The notes beneath the pieces are model-generated. The model did no database searches. It was not told the DNA's origin and was given only the letters and a program-made list of their open reading frames with translations. DNA of 64,000 nucleotides, taken from the NCBI GenBank assembly GCA_947380295.1, contig CANCQK010000007.1:62001-126000 (forward strand), given 5' to 3'. Source of the stretch: Bdellovibrionales bacterium (lineage in GTDB: Bacteria; Bdellovibrionota; UBA1018). Below, in pieces: positions 9,231 through 18,162 of this stretch. The position numbers and the translations under genes were made by a program. Each line of letters opens with the position of its first letter. The first letter of the stretch is position 1.

Positions 9231-9315
9231 TGGTGCGGCCGGACGGACTTGAACCGTCACACCTCTCGGTATACGCCCCTCAAACGTACGTGTCTACCAA
9301 TTCCACCACGACCGC
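9231..9315 (-). tRNA. tRNA-Leu(GAG)
   Basis: The minus strand folds into an 85-nt class II tRNA. The acceptor arm is GCGGTCG paired with CGGCCGC (one wobble). The anticodon stem TACGT/GCGTA encloses loop TTGAGGG, giving anticodon GAG. A long variable arm and the T-arm loop GGTTCAAGTCC follow, and the 3' CCA is encoded. It reads CUC/CUU leucine codons. It lies 55 bases upstream of metH on the same strand, so read-through is possible. Confidence 0.95.
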
Positions 9316-9347
9316 ATTTTGCATTCTCGAAGTGAGGGCTGATCCAT

Positions 9348-9376
9348 TTACTAATCCCAGTTGCTCTCTGAGTCAA
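9348..9376 (-). promoter_or_regulatory. Candidate promoter for tRNA-Leu (and perhaps metH)
   Basis: On the minus strand a TTGACT hexamer (9371-9376) is followed after 17 bases by TAGTAA (9348-9353). The -35 is good and the -10 is weak. Initiation near 9341 would give a leader of about 26 nt before the tRNA. The rest of the 9316-9527 gap shows nothing recognisable. Confidence 0.4.
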
Positions 9377-9527
9377 GCGGTGGTTTGGTCTCAGTGTTAA
9401 TTTTAATGCCGGATGGCCGGTTGTCTGGCGTTTAGGTTGATTCGTGAACGTGTCCATTCCGAACTAGGCATCCAGTGGCTGCCGTGGTTTTTGGGTTTAA
9501 GTTGTAGATCGTGAAAGCTTCCAGTTT

Positions 9528-10649
9528 CTAGATTGTACCAATGAGATGCAAGAGCTGCACTGAGATAAAGTAAACTAGGAGTCCACAGAAGTTGGCGATG
9601 CCATAGCCGGCAAGTCCTAAGATGAGTCCGAGGTAAACGCCCTCTTTCCAGTGTTTAGCTCGTGCCGTCGCTATTGCTGTATCAGCGCCCCCGATGAGCG
9701 TCTGAGACGCAATTGAGGTGTAGGAAAGAGGGATACGCAGAAAATAACCGACGCCGTAGGTGACAGCCCCATGGATAAGTAGGATTGATAAAGGCATGAT
9801 CACTAGGGAGATGGGGGCTTCTAAAATCCGTCTTGGGCTGGCGGTGGCCCCGCTGGAGAAAAAAAATGGAATAAAGAGGAATGACCCCATGGAGTAAGAC
9901 GCTCTCAAATGCTTGCGAAGGGGTTTGATCTGACTGATTAAGATCGCAATCGAAGTGACGTAAATCACCGTATGGATGCCCGTGAAGTACCCTCCGAGAA
10001 ACTGAGAAATCAGTGCTGCTAAAATGGCGAACGCAAGGCTTAATGTTGAACTGACAGGACTTAATGAAAGAGACAAGTCACTTGGGTCTTCGTCGTTTTT
10101 AGGTTCTATTTTCCTTTTTTGATCTGGATCGAGGGCGATCGTTGCAATCGTGACCACCATCCAAAGTCCAGTGATCATGCTGTCGATTGAGAAAGCAGAG
10201 ATAAAGATCTCGTTTGGGACCCCAACCAGTTTAGCTACGGCAACTGCATTTTCATTGCCACCGATAAAGCTGGCTGTGAGTTGGGCGGCGATTTTAGCAC
10301 CGTTGATGCCCAGTTCTCTTGAGCTCACGAGCGCAGTAATGACTCCACCTGCGATTGAAGACGCAGTACCGACAAAGAAAATTAGTAGTAATTTTTTAGG
10401 AAGTTTAAAGAATTGTTCGAGTCGCAAACTAAAGGCCATCTGAGCAATTGCAATCAGAGCAATCGGACCCATGAAAAAATCGTAGAGAGCATGCTCGTGT
10501 GGAATGATCCCTAGGCTTGATAAAAAAACGGCGGACAAAAGAGCAAGGCAGAGACCGGTGATGTGAGAAAGCCAGGTGACTTGATTCTCGACCCAAAGGC
10601 AGATACCGGTCGCAAGGCAAATGATGAAGAGGAGGGAGATCGCGTTCAT
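9528..10649 (-). CDS. DUF819 family integral membrane protein (YjcL-like)
   Basis: The 373-residue protein is almost entirely hydrophobic, with about ten or more membrane segments. It carries the DUF819 signature around ASFIGGNENAVAVAKLVG (roughly 126-143) and a repeat-like GGADTAIATA motif near the C-terminus. The family is membrane bound and poorly characterised; a transport role is suspected but not shown. Transcription is minus strand and monocistronic, as the next gene downstream on that strand is the tRNA. The ATG follows GGAGGGAGAT at a short distance. Confidence 0.8.
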   Translation of the reverse strand: MNAISLLFIICLATGICLWVENQVTWLSHITGLCLALLSAVFLSSLGIIPHEHALYDFFMGPIALIAIAQMAFSLRLEQFFKLPKKLLLIFFVGTASSIAGGVITALVSSRELGINGAKIAAQLTASFIGGNENAVAVAKLVGVPNEIFISAFSIDSMITGLWMVVTIATIALDPDQKRKIEPKNDEDPSDLSLSLSPVSSTLSLAFAILAALISQFLGGYFTGIHTVIYVTSIAILISQIKPLRKHLRASYSMGSFLFIPFFFSSGATASPRRILEAPISLVIMPLSILLIHGAVTYGVGYFLRIPLSYTSIASQTLIGGADTAIATARAKHWKEGVYLGLILGLAGYGIANFCGLLVYFISVQLLHLIGTI

Positions 10650-10819
10650 GGGTACGGTCTAGTTTTGTCGAAAATGCCCTGTATATCTTGGGGGAAAATG
10701 GTTCAATTTTGGTAAAAACTCAGCCGTCAGAAACGTATCTGAGTCTGATTGATTGAGTCAATAAAAAAGCGGCCAGCTGATTCGAGCTCCAAAAGTCGAC
10801 CGTTGGAGGTCCGGGAATC

Positions 10820-10836
10820 AACTAAAAGAGTTAGTT
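10820..10836. repeat. Inverted repeat upstream of the secreted phosphatase gene
   Basis: AACTAA (10820-10825) and TTAGTT (10831-10836) form a perfect 6-bp inverted repeat with a 5-base spacer. It lies about 17 bases upstream of the candidate -35 of the phosphatase gene, so it could be a regulator binding site. The evidence is the symmetry alone. Confidence 0.25.
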
Positions 10837-10852
10837 TATCAATACACTTGAT

Positions 10853-10880
10853 TTGAGTCGGATGATCTGTTCTTTACAAT
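10853..10880 (+). promoter_or_regulatory. Candidate promoter of the secreted phosphatase gene
   Basis: TTGAGT (10853-10858) and TACAAT (10875-10880) are separated by 16 bases. The ATG follows at 10899 without a visible Shine-Dalgarno sequence, so the leader would be short. The rest of the 10650-10898 gap holds only the inverted repeat at 10820. Confidence 0.4.
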
Positions 10881-10898
10881 GCTGAGACCAAGATTAAA

Positions 10899-12662
10899 AT
10901 GAAAAGTCAGTTTAGTTTAGAGAAGTTGAATCCTAAGATCGTTTTTAGGGCGGTGAGCCTAGCCTTGGTAGTGCTGCGAGCAGGGTATGGGGCTATTGCT
11001 TTTGCTGATTATTATGACATCGCTCGAGGAAATCCCCTTTTGGTCTATAGCCCGGCAGATGTGGCATTGAGGACAGATATTTTCGGGTGGGATCATCAGG
11101 CCTATGAGACGGAGATTGCTTCAATTGCCCAGCGCTACTGCGTAGATACGGGTTTTCTTCCGTTCTATCCAAACGGCGCACGAATCGACTTTGATTTGGG
11201 AACATTTAAGGACGAAATTGAGATTTCTTCCTTGAATGGAAAAGTTCGGGTTGATAGGGCGCAATCCGAGATTGCGGTGTTGGGTACCTATGACTCTCCT
11301 GAGCGGATCCTTTTGAATACTGAGATTGAGCAAGTTCATCGGGAGCATCGACCTTACTTCATTTACCAGCAGCAGAAGGACTACCTCCCGATCACTTTTT
11401 CCCGTTTGGTGTGTTTCCACAAGAACTCCGGTCCTCCTGTTGTGAGTGGGAAGTTCGCGGCAGCATATCCTTCTGGTGGTATTGTCTTTGAAGATCGAGA
11501 TGTCGAGATGTCGAATCCTCCGGCATCGATCGAAATTCGTTATCATCTGCCTACTCAAGAAATTACCCTGGGCGATTTACATGGTAACGCTCTCAAGTTG
11601 CTTTATTTTCTAGTGAGAGAAGGTATTTTTAAGATAAAAAGTGATGATTACTTCGAGTTTTGCAATATTTATGAGGAAGAGTCTCTGAGTGTTGCGTCGG
11701 CGTGGTTTTCTTTTCAGGGTGGCCCTGTTTCTGATTTGGATTCAATCAAGGTCGCCAAACTAGGTGCCATTTTAGAACGAATTGAAGTTAATCCTGCGCC
11801 CCCAAAAATTAGGCTGATTGGAGATACGCTTTCAGATCGGGGTGCTAACGATTACTTTACACTTAAAATTATTAAAAAATTGGGTGTGGCCCATGTTCCA
11901 CTTGAAATTATTCTTTCTAACCATGATCTCGGATTTATAGAATTCATACTAAATCTTTCTAGTTCTCCTCAGTCTTTGAATCCTGCGGATCTTTCAGAGC
12001 AGCTCGAACTTCTGAAGAGTAATAAGGTGGTCAAACCGAATGATTCATTGATTCGGATGGTTTTATCGGTGGTAGCCCTTCCTGAGATTTGGCCAGAAAT
12101 TAATGAGATTTTCTCGAATTATTACCTACGGGCTTTGAAAGTTGTTTCAGTATCTGAAAATCCTGAAACGCAGCAGTTTGCGTACTTTTCTCATGCTTGG
12201 ACAGGGCTAGAGGCAGTCGAAGCCTTGGCTAAAAGCTATGAGATTAAGGGGTGTTCGCACCTTGATCTGCGATTTAGTCGAGAAATGTTTAAGTTTTGCG
12301 TTACACAAATTAACCAAAAATTTAGGGATGAGCTAGTTACGGGAGACTTTCCAAGTCAAGGAATAATGCGACTGGATGAGCAAAGTCAGCAGTGGTTAAT
12401 GTTTTTAGATAATTCGTTTTTAAAGCCAAATTTATCAAAAATTCCTTTGCTTTATTCGATTTGGAATCGTGGAGAGTATTGTTCTAGGAGAGAAGGCCAT
12501 ATTGCCTTACGGACATGGGTTCAAAAAATCGAGGGTCATTCAGTTCATTATTTATTTGGCCACGTTGGAGAGGATGCTCCATTAGGGAGCGGTAATTTAG
12601 ATACTCATCTAGGTAAGTCCGCCACGGACCTTTCGGGAAATTATCGGATTTACCGCTTCTAA
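10899..12662 (+). CDS. Secreted PPP-type metallophosphatase, Legionella effector-like
   Basis: The 587-residue protein begins with a basic stretch and a hydrophobic segment ending AFA (about residue 36), a plausible signal peptide. A calcineurin-like catalytic core follows: GDLHGN (225-230), GDTLSDRGAND (308-318), SNHD (340-343), SHAW with H432, and FGH with H555. These are the metal- and phosphate-binding motifs of serine/threonine phosphoprotein phosphatases. The GDxLxDRGxND form recalls Legionella WipA/WipB-type effectors, from memory. An extracellular or host-directed protein phosphatase is inferred; another phosphoester substrate is possible. It converges with the next gene, with only three bases between the stops. 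Confidence 0.7.
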   Translation: MKSQFSLEKLNPKIVFRAVSLALVVLRAGYGAIAFADYYDIARGNPLLVYSPADVALRTDIFGWDHQAYETEIASIAQRYCVDTGFLPFYPNGARIDFDLGTFKDEIEISSLNGKVRVDRAQSEIAVLGTYDSPERILLNTEIEQVHREHRPYFIYQQQKDYLPITFSRLVCFHKNSGPPVVSGKFAAAYPSGGIVFEDRDVEMSNPPASIEIRYHLPTQEITLGDLHGNALKLLYFLVREGIFKIKSDDYFEFCNIYEEESLSVASAWFSFQGGPVSDLDSIKVAKLGAILERIEVNPAPPKIRLIGDTLSDRGANDYFTLKIIKKLGVAHVPLEIILSNHDLGFIEFILNLSSSPQSLNPADLSEQLELLKSNKVVKPNDSLIRMVLSVVALPEIWPEINEIFSNYYLRALKVVSVSENPETQQFAYFSHAWTGLEAVEALAKSYEIKGCSHLDLRFSREMFKFCVTQINQKFRDELVTGDFPSQGIMRLDEQSQQWLMFLDNSFLKPNLSKIPLLYSIWNRGEYCSRREGHIALRTWVQKIEGHSVHYLFGHVGEDAPLGSGNLDTHLGKSATDLSGNYRIYRF

Positions 12663-12665
12663 ATT

Positions 12666-13427
12666 TTACAGGCTTTTTGTTCGTTCCAGATACGTACTAA
12701 ATTCTTTTTTACCGATGTAGATGAGAGGAATGCGTTGATCTGCTTCCCATTTGTCCCAAAGCGCTCTTTTATGTCTTGATGAAAGGTTCGTGTGAGCCAA
12801 CGAGGGGAGCTGATCCATGACTTTCTTATATTGCGAAGTATTGATCAGTGTGCAGGTCATTGCGCACTTTTTAGCTTTTTTTCGCTCCCGATGCCTATCC
12901 GAGGTGGGTGAGATTCCACTGCTAGTGGTTTCTTCTAATCCAGGGGATTCAGGGCAAAGCTCCCTGGGTGTGATGAGTTCTAAACTACCTGAAGTCGTGC
13001 GGGGTGAATACGAGGAACGTCCAGATTCCATTTCACTCAGCTCATCTGTCAAAGAATCATGAATTGCAATGAAACCCGAGTCTTGCTCAAAAATGAGTTC
13101 TTCGGTGGGGATGTCTTCTTCTTGCAATAGGTTCTCCAGGTTGGAGTGGATTCGTTCAAAAAGTTCCTTTTGTGTCGGGGTTATTTCTTCGTATTCACTC
13201 GGCGTTAGCGCTTCGACTGGAGAAAAAGACTTCGCGTTCGGATTAAGTTTGGGGGGGAGTGTCTCTTCAGGGAATATTTTTTCTATCGATGCTTCAATCC
13301 TAGCGTAGATCTCTCGCTGTTCTGGGGACAGGGTCTCAACCTCAACTTGGGCTTTATGAGGAGTGCTGGATGGATGGGATATTAGGGGAAGCAGGACTGC
13401 ATACAAAAAATATGAATAGCTCATCAT
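12666..13427 (-). CDS. Secreted protein of unknown family with an internal helical repeat
   Basis: A short hydrophobic N-terminus (SYFLYAVLLPLI) looks like a signal peptide. Two roughly 30-residue segments, about residues 32-61 and 82-111 from this start, are similar (LSPEQREIYARI against ITPTQKELFERI, each followed by an acidic helix), so an ancestral duplication is likely. The middle is Ser/Thr/Glu-rich and probably disordered. The end is basic and cysteine-containing, then compact. The ATG at 13427 is preferred because AGAGGAAAG lies about ten bases upstream; a TTG at 13454 gives nine more residues. I recognise no family. Its position tail to tail with the phosphatase may be coincidence. 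Confidence 0.6.
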   Translation of the reverse strand: MMSYSYFLYAVLLPLISHPSSTPHKAQVEVETLSPEQREIYARIEASIEKIFPEETLPPKLNPNAKSFSPVEALTPSEYEEITPTQKELFERIHSNLENLLQEEDIPTEELIFEQDSGFIAIHDSLTDELSEMESGRSSYSPRTTSGSLELITPRELCPESPGLEETTSSGISPTSDRHRERKKAKKCAMTCTLINTSQYKKVMDQLPSLAHTNLSSRHKRALWDKWEADQRIPLIYIGKKEFSTYLERTKSL

Positions 13428-13585
13428 TGAATTACTTTCCTCTCGAATTTGCAACTTTATAGGTTGATAAAGAGAGCTTGCAGAAATGACTCTTAATTGC
13501 TTAGGAGGATCGTGTGTATATCTTATTTATAAATAATAATAAAGGGTTTTTTTGCTGGTTCTTGTTAAAAAAATAGGATTAAGAT

Positions 13586-13614
13586 TTGACAGAAAAGCTC
13601 ATGCAAACGAATAT
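13586..13614 (+). promoter_or_regulatory. Candidate promoter of the DUF4105 gene
   Basis: A perfect TTGACA (13586-13591) is followed after 17 bases by GAATAT (13609-13614), a poor -10; TATCAT a little further on is an alternative. The ATG at 13627 would lie only a few bases from the start of transcription. The surrounding region is clearly AT-rich. Confidence 0.35.
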
Positions 13615-13626
13615 CATTAATACATT

Positions 13627-15663
13627 ATGAAACTCATAAAATGGAAATTATGCATCTTTGGAATCTCTCTGCTACTTTCATGTAAACCTGGGTTTTGTGT
13701 TGAAAATATTACGTCCACCCCAGCCCAGAATATCAAGGCTCAGTATGATGAGAATAGACTAAGACAAGTAGCTTCTGATCTTCGATGGAAGAAATTACTT
13801 CATTATAATCAATTCTTTCCTTGGAGCGGCACCTCTGGGGAGGTTGACGGGGATGGATTCTATTTTTCTCCAAAGGGCAGAGTAGATCCGCTGAGTGAAC
13901 TTAAGGCAACTCTATCTGCATTCGAGGTGAATCAGAAGGTTGGCAAATTGAACCAGCCCGCAATTTGTGCATTTCCTGAGAGGCTTCGATTTCTAAAAGA
14001 GCAACTCCAAATTCAGATAACGGCTCCTGCAAAGGGTGATTGTCCTGAATATGATCATTTTATTTCTAAAATGGAATCTAAAACAGTAGAAATTGTATTC
14101 TCTTCTGCTTATTCCAGTAATCCAGGATCTATGTTTGGACACACTCTCTTTAAATTTGTAAAGGGAAACAAGTCAGATCTTCTGGATCAAGGAGTGAGTT
14201 TTGCTGCGACCGTTCAGGCAAATAATGAAGGGGGTCTTCTCTATGTGCTATATGGCCTCTTCGGTGGATATTCCGGCGATTTTTCATTTCAACCCTACTA
14301 TCAAAAAGTAAACGAATACATCAATTCTGAAAGTCGAGATCTATGGGAGTATCGGTTGAACTTATCGCCGGCTGAGACCCATTCTTTGATTAATAACTTA
14401 TGGGAAATCGAGTCAAACTCATGGTTCGACTACTATTTTATTAATAAGAATTGTTCTTATCAGCTATTGGCCGCTTTGGAAGTAGTTAAGCCAGATTGGG
14501 ACTTATCATCCGGATGGTTTTTCGTAGTTCCAGCTGAAACCATTAAAAGGGTTTCAAAAATACCTGGTGCTATTACGCAGGTTCGGTTTCGACCGTCTTT
14601 AAAGCGTAAGTTAGAAGAGGGGATAGAGCTCCTTCCAATTAAGGAGAAAGTCGAATTCAAAAGACTGATCAATCGAGACGTTGATCCAGATCAAATAGAC
14701 TCAAAGGATGTGCTTTCTGCGGCGATTCAATACGTACAATACTTTAGAGCTGAAAAAGAAGGGAGCTTTGACGAAAGTCTCCGGGAATTTTGGAAAAAAT
14801 TATTGGCTCGCCAAAACATTCTTTCTCAAGGAATTCTCGTAAATGCTTCAGCTACTGTTTCTCCTGCGATAGCACTTAAATCTCCAGTCGGGAACCCTGC
14901 TCCTAATTCAGGTCAGGCTTCTGCATACGAGCAGCTTCCACAGGATCCTCCCGAATTAGGTCATGGTCCTTTCAGGTTGAGTCTTTCCCAAGGTGTTTTT
15001 CAGCGGGGAGGCCTGGATGGAGGTGGATTTGAGGAGTTTCACATTAAACCAGCTTATCACGACCTTCTAAATGACGATCGCGGGTATTTACCCTTCTCTG
15101 AAATTAATTTTCCTAACCTAACTCTCCGATACTACCCTAATACTGCAGTCCTAAATCTTGAAACTCTCCAGTTAGTTTCAATGACGTCCCTTTCTCCATT
15201 TAGTTTCTTGGAAAAACGGGCTTCGTGGAAAGTGGATATTAAGATTGAAACACCGAAGGATTTAGCGTGCACCAACTGCCACGTATTTCATTCTGAAATG
15301 GGCTGGGGGGCAACTTTGAATCTCTTTTCTCCAAAGAGTTTACTCTACGGTTTAATCGGAGGTTACCTGGATGTGGGAGCTGGACTGGGTAGCTTTTACC
15401 GTTTTGGTCCCTCTGCTGAGTTGGGTGTACTGACCAATCCATTCAAACCTTATAAACTTAGGCTGCGTGTTTTAGCTTATTCTGACATTTTTCAACCGGA
15501 TAGACCACCTGCTTTTGGCACGCTGGAGCTCAGTCAATCTTTATCATTCCTTCCTCATTGGGAGGTTCGACTTGCTGCGTTAAGTGTTCAGGGTCTCGGT
15601 TCGTTAAATTATCGTTTTTCTAGCTATAGTGAGGGAAAGATTTCAGTTAACTACTATTTTTAA
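13627..15663 (+). CDS. DUF4105 (Lnb N-terminal-like) envelope protein with C-terminal barrel-like region
   Basis: The 678-residue protein starts with a signal sequence containing LLSC (16-19), a possible lipobox, although cleavage after GFC is an alternative. The DUF4105/Lnb N-terminal domain is visible through SSNPGSMFGHTLFKF (163-177, H172) and INKNCSYQLLAALE (272-285, C276). H172 and C276 could be a papain-like catalytic pair, in line with the NlpC/P60-like fold proposed for this domain. The last 200 residues have alternating strands ending in YYF, as in outer-membrane barrels. The DUF3015 gene follows 85 bases downstream. The substrate is unknown; a peptide or lipid amide is possible. Confidence 0.8.
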   Translation: MKLIKWKLCIFGISLLLSCKPGFCVENITSTPAQNIKAQYDENRLRQVASDLRWKKLLHYNQFFPWSGTSGEVDGDGFYFSPKGRVDPLSELKATLSAFEVNQKVGKLNQPAICAFPERLRFLKEQLQIQITAPAKGDCPEYDHFISKMESKTVEIVFSSAYSSNPGSMFGHTLFKFVKGNKSDLLDQGVSFAATVQANNEGGLLYVLYGLFGGYSGDFSFQPYYQKVNEYINSESRDLWEYRLNLSPAETHSLINNLWEIESNSWFDYYFINKNCSYQLLAALEVVKPDWDLSSGWFFVVPAETIKRVSKIPGAITQVRFRPSLKRKLEEGIELLPIKEKVEFKRLINRDVDPDQIDSKDVLSAAIQYVQYFRAEKEGSFDESLREFWKKLLARQNILSQGILVNASATVSPAIALKSPVGNPAPNSGQASAYEQLPQDPPELGHGPFRLSLSQGVFQRGGLDGGGFEEFHIKPAYHDLLNDDRGYLPFSEINFPNLTLRYYPNTAVLNLETLQLVSMTSLSPFSFLEKRASWKVDIKIETPKDLACTNCHVFHSEMGWGATLNLFSPKSLLYGLIGGYLDVGAGLGSFYRFGPSAELGVLTNPFKPYKLRLRVLAYSDIFQPDRPPAFGTLELSQSLSFLPHWEVRLAALSVQGLGSLNYRFSSYSEGKISVNYYF

Positions 15664-15748
15664 TTTAAACATAAAAAGTTGTAAATTTAAAAATACGATT
15701 TTATATTAGTAATATTGTATTTCAAAAAAAAAGGAGATTAGATCTGAT

Positions 15749-16282
15749 ATGAAAAAGATGATTAAAATGATTGGATTAATGAGTTTTTCAGCGCTATTGG
15801 TTGTTGGATCGGTTCATGCAGCCGAAGACGCTCCCCGTAATCAGGGTAACGAACTTTCCCCTAACCAGGGCAGCAATGAGTGTGGCCTTGGCTGGCAAGT
15901 GACGAAGCAAAAAACCTTGATGGGTACTTCTACCCGTGGAACCACCAATTATTATCTGAGTCCAACCTGGAGTATGACTTCAGGTACTAGTGGATGTCAA
16001 AAGCATGATTTTGCAAAAAAAGACGAAGAAGCTGTGAAATACGTTGCTTCCAACTTCTATCCTCTGACTGCTGAAATGGCAGAAGGTCGCGGCGAGTATC
16101 TTGCTGGTTTGGCACAAGTAATGGGCTGCAGTGATTCAGTCGCCTCAAACTTCGGTCAAGCAACTCAAAAGTCGTTCAAAGCAATTACTAATAATGCAGA
16201 TGCTTACGAGACGCTTCAAAATGTGAAGCATGTCATTGAAAATAATGCGATTTTGTCTCAAAATTGTTCTGCTACCATCTAA
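15749..16282 (+). CDS. DUF3015 family small periplasmic protein
   Basis: The 177-residue protein has a clear signal peptide ending VHAAED (about residue 24). The mature part shows the DUF3015 pattern: an early CGLGW, TSGTSGC near residue 86, a KKDEEAVKYVASNF helix and a NLxxG-type tail with a final cysteine. AAGGAG lies 11 bases before the ATG. In Bdellovibrio-like genomes DUF3015 and DUF4105 genes are often neighbours (from memory), so a joint envelope role is plausible. Nothing biochemical is known of the family. Confidence 0.8.
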   Translation: MKKMIKMIGLMSFSALLVVGSVHAAEDAPRNQGNELSPNQGSNECGLGWQVTKQKTLMGTSTRGTTNYYLSPTWSMTSGTSGCQKHDFAKKDEEAVKYVASNFYPLTAEMAEGRGEYLAGLAQVMGCSDSVASNFGQATQKSFKAITNNADAYETLQNVKHVIENNAILSQNCSATI

Positions 16283-16374
16283 TTAGCTAAATGATCTGAG
16301 ATCACTCAGGTAGATGAGATCTGGATCGATAGTTATAAGATTACATGATTTTATCAGGTTTTAAAGGGAAGCAA

Positions 16375-17271
16375 ATGCATCTACTCTGGAGGTATTTTCT
16401 TCCCTTTTTTTTGTTGTCTTTGGTTCTTCTGTCGCTAGGCTGTTCTTCATTACTTTACTACCCCAGTAGGGAACTCTTTTTCAATCCTCATCAGCTCAGT
16501 CTTAATCCTGACGAATTATGGATTCCTAGCGGCTCTCATCAATTCGTTCACGGCTGGTACTTCCATGCCAAAGATATACAAACTCCAAAAGGAGTTGTTG
16601 TTGTTTTTCACGGCAATGGGGAAAATTTATCCTCTCATTATTTGGATTTCGTTTGGTTACTCTTCAATGGCTATGATTTTTACATTTTCGATTACCGAGG
16701 GTATGGGAAATCGCCGGGAACTCCATCGCCTGAAGGAACTCTGGAGGATGGGAAGAGTGTCTTGGCTGCCATTTTTAAGAGAAACTCCAAACTTCCCATG
16801 ATTGTTTTTGGCCAAAGCCTCGGCGGTAATGTCGCGATAAGAGCTGCGATTGAGGTACAGAAAGATATACCCATACAGCTGATGGTCATAGAATCTAGCT
16901 TTTTATCATATCAAGCAGCAGCTCGTGGCGTTCTTGCTCGTAACTGGTTAACCTGGATTTTTCAACCCCTCGCTTGCTTGGTGATTAGCGACTCTATGGC
17001 TCCCAAGGAGCAAATTGCGAAGATTTCACCTATTCCTCTCGTGGTGATTCATGGGGATAGGGATCAAATTGTGAATTTTTCTCTGGGGCAAGAGCTGTAT
17101 CAATTAGCTCAGGAGCCAAAGGAGTTTTGGAGCATTCCAGGAGGGGGTCATATTGATTCGCTTTGGCGCAAAAATCCGAATACCCGCCTACGACTGTTGA
17201 ACAAGTTAGATAGCCTTTTTTGTCGGTATCCTTGTTTGCCTAAGCCACTAGATCATGGACCCACGATTTAA
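16375..17271 (+). CDS. Lipoprotein alpha/beta hydrolase (BEM46/YqkD-like)
   Basis: From the ATG at 16375, which has AAGGGA five bases upstream, the 298-residue protein begins with a signal peptide and the lipobox LSLGC. The core shows the oxyanion strand VVFHGNGEN, DYRGYGKS, the nucleophile elbow FGQSLGG, an aspartate in HGDRDQ and a final GGGHID histidine. This is a complete Ser-Asp-His triad of the BEM46-like serine hydrolases. It is probably anchored in the periplasmic or outer membrane; the ester substrate cannot be told. An upstream ATG at 16345 lacks a ribosome site. Confidence 0.85.
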   Translation: MHLLWRYFLPFFLLSLVLLSLGCSSLLYYPSRELFFNPHQLSLNPDELWIPSGSHQFVHGWYFHAKDIQTPKGVVVVFHGNGENLSSHYLDFVWLLFNGYDFYIFDYRGYGKSPGTPSPEGTLEDGKSVLAAIFKRNSKLPMIVFGQSLGGNVAIRAAIEVQKDIPIQLMVIESSFLSYQAAARGVLARNWLTWIFQPLACLVISDSMAPKEQIAKISPIPLVVIHGDRDQIVNFSLGQELYQLAQEPKEFWSIPGGGHIDSLWRKNPNTRLRLLNKLDSLFCRYPCLPKPLDHGPTI

Positions 17272-17331
17272 AGCGAAATTTTTTTAGGGCTCATTGTATG
17301 CTTGCAGATTGAAGTCCCGGATTGGGCCTTC

Positions 17332-18087
17332 TTAAAACTCCATACGGATACCGAATAAGTAAGACCTTCCATTCACATTGAGTGTTTTTCCGTCAAGGGT
17401 GGTCATCTGTCTCATTTCAAAAGTCAGATAGGAGCGACTCGCTCCGCTATTGATATAAAACTGTCGAGCCGAGGAGGGTTCCATCCAGTTCAGTAAGAGC
17501 CAGACTCCCACCATGGGGCCGTGAACAAGAGCGCGACCCGTGATCGCTTGCCCCGAACCACTGGGATTTTGAAATGAGTAAAATAGGTTGTCTGCAAAGT
17601 AACCGACCACGGGAACGAGAGGCTGCCAAGAAAAGAGTCGAAGTTGGTAACGGGCCTGCAAACCGAGTGTGTAAATGCTGAGCACAGAGTCTACAATATT
17701 TTGAGATGAGGAAAGAATGGGGTTCAAAGCGAGAGTTACGCCAAAATCAAAGGCCCCTGCGAACTGCAGAAACCAAGGTTGGTAATCGACCATGAGTCCG
17801 AAAGCACTGATTGTTGGGGTGGTGACGTCGGTGCCCGGATACCCTTGATTGGTAAAATACTGCCCGGCTTGGCCATTTGTGATGAGTGAAGGAGCGCCGA
17901 AAAGCTGCAATCCGAGCTGAGATTTGAGGGATTCGATATCGACCACCAGCGTTTTGCGTTTCTCTAGCGGTGGAGGTGAGTCGGAGTCCGCCTGGGCGTT
18001 GGGCGAACCTGCGAAGTTGAGGGCTATGAACAGGGCGAGGAGAGTGAATTTCAACCTGTTCTCGTAGGAGATCGTTTTGCTGCTCAT
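17332..18087 (-). CDS. Outer-membrane beta-barrel-like protein, unknown family
   Basis: The 251-residue protein has a signal peptide (hydrophobic stretch then NAQADS, about residue 34). The mature part is made of short alternating hydrophobic strands with aromatic belts, and the last residues are GIRMEF, with the C-terminal phenylalanine typical of barrel-assembly substrates. I do not recognise the family. It lies 75 bases upstream of nothing on its own strand except livF behind it, so it may be transcribed with the liv operon, though the 75-base gap leaves this open. Confidence 0.6.
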   Translation of the reverse strand: MSSKTISYENRLKFTLLALFIALNFAGSPNAQADSDSPPPLEKRKTLVVDIESLKSQLGLQLFGAPSLITNGQAGQYFTNQGYPGTDVTTPTISAFGLMVDYQPWFLQFAGAFDFGVTLALNPILSSSQNIVDSVLSIYTLGLQARYQLRLFSWQPLVPVVGYFADNLFYSFQNPSGSGQAITGRALVHGPMVGVWLLLNWMEPSSARQFYINSGASRSYLTFEMRQMTTLDGKTLNVNGRSYLFGIRMEF

Positions 18088-18162
18088 TTAATCTGCCTTT
18101 CTCATGGGTACTATTAACTACGTATATCCTTAAGCGTTTAAAATCTTCCAAATTCGAAAAAC

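Noticed and set aside
9257-9457. 66-residue open frame across tRNA-Leu
   Set aside because: It runs through the tRNA gene on the same strand and has no ribosome site or recognisable protein features.
16294-16312. Terminator-like CTGAG/CTCAG pair after the DUF3015 gene
   Set aside because: The stem is only 5 bp and no T-run follows, so it is not supportable as a terminator.
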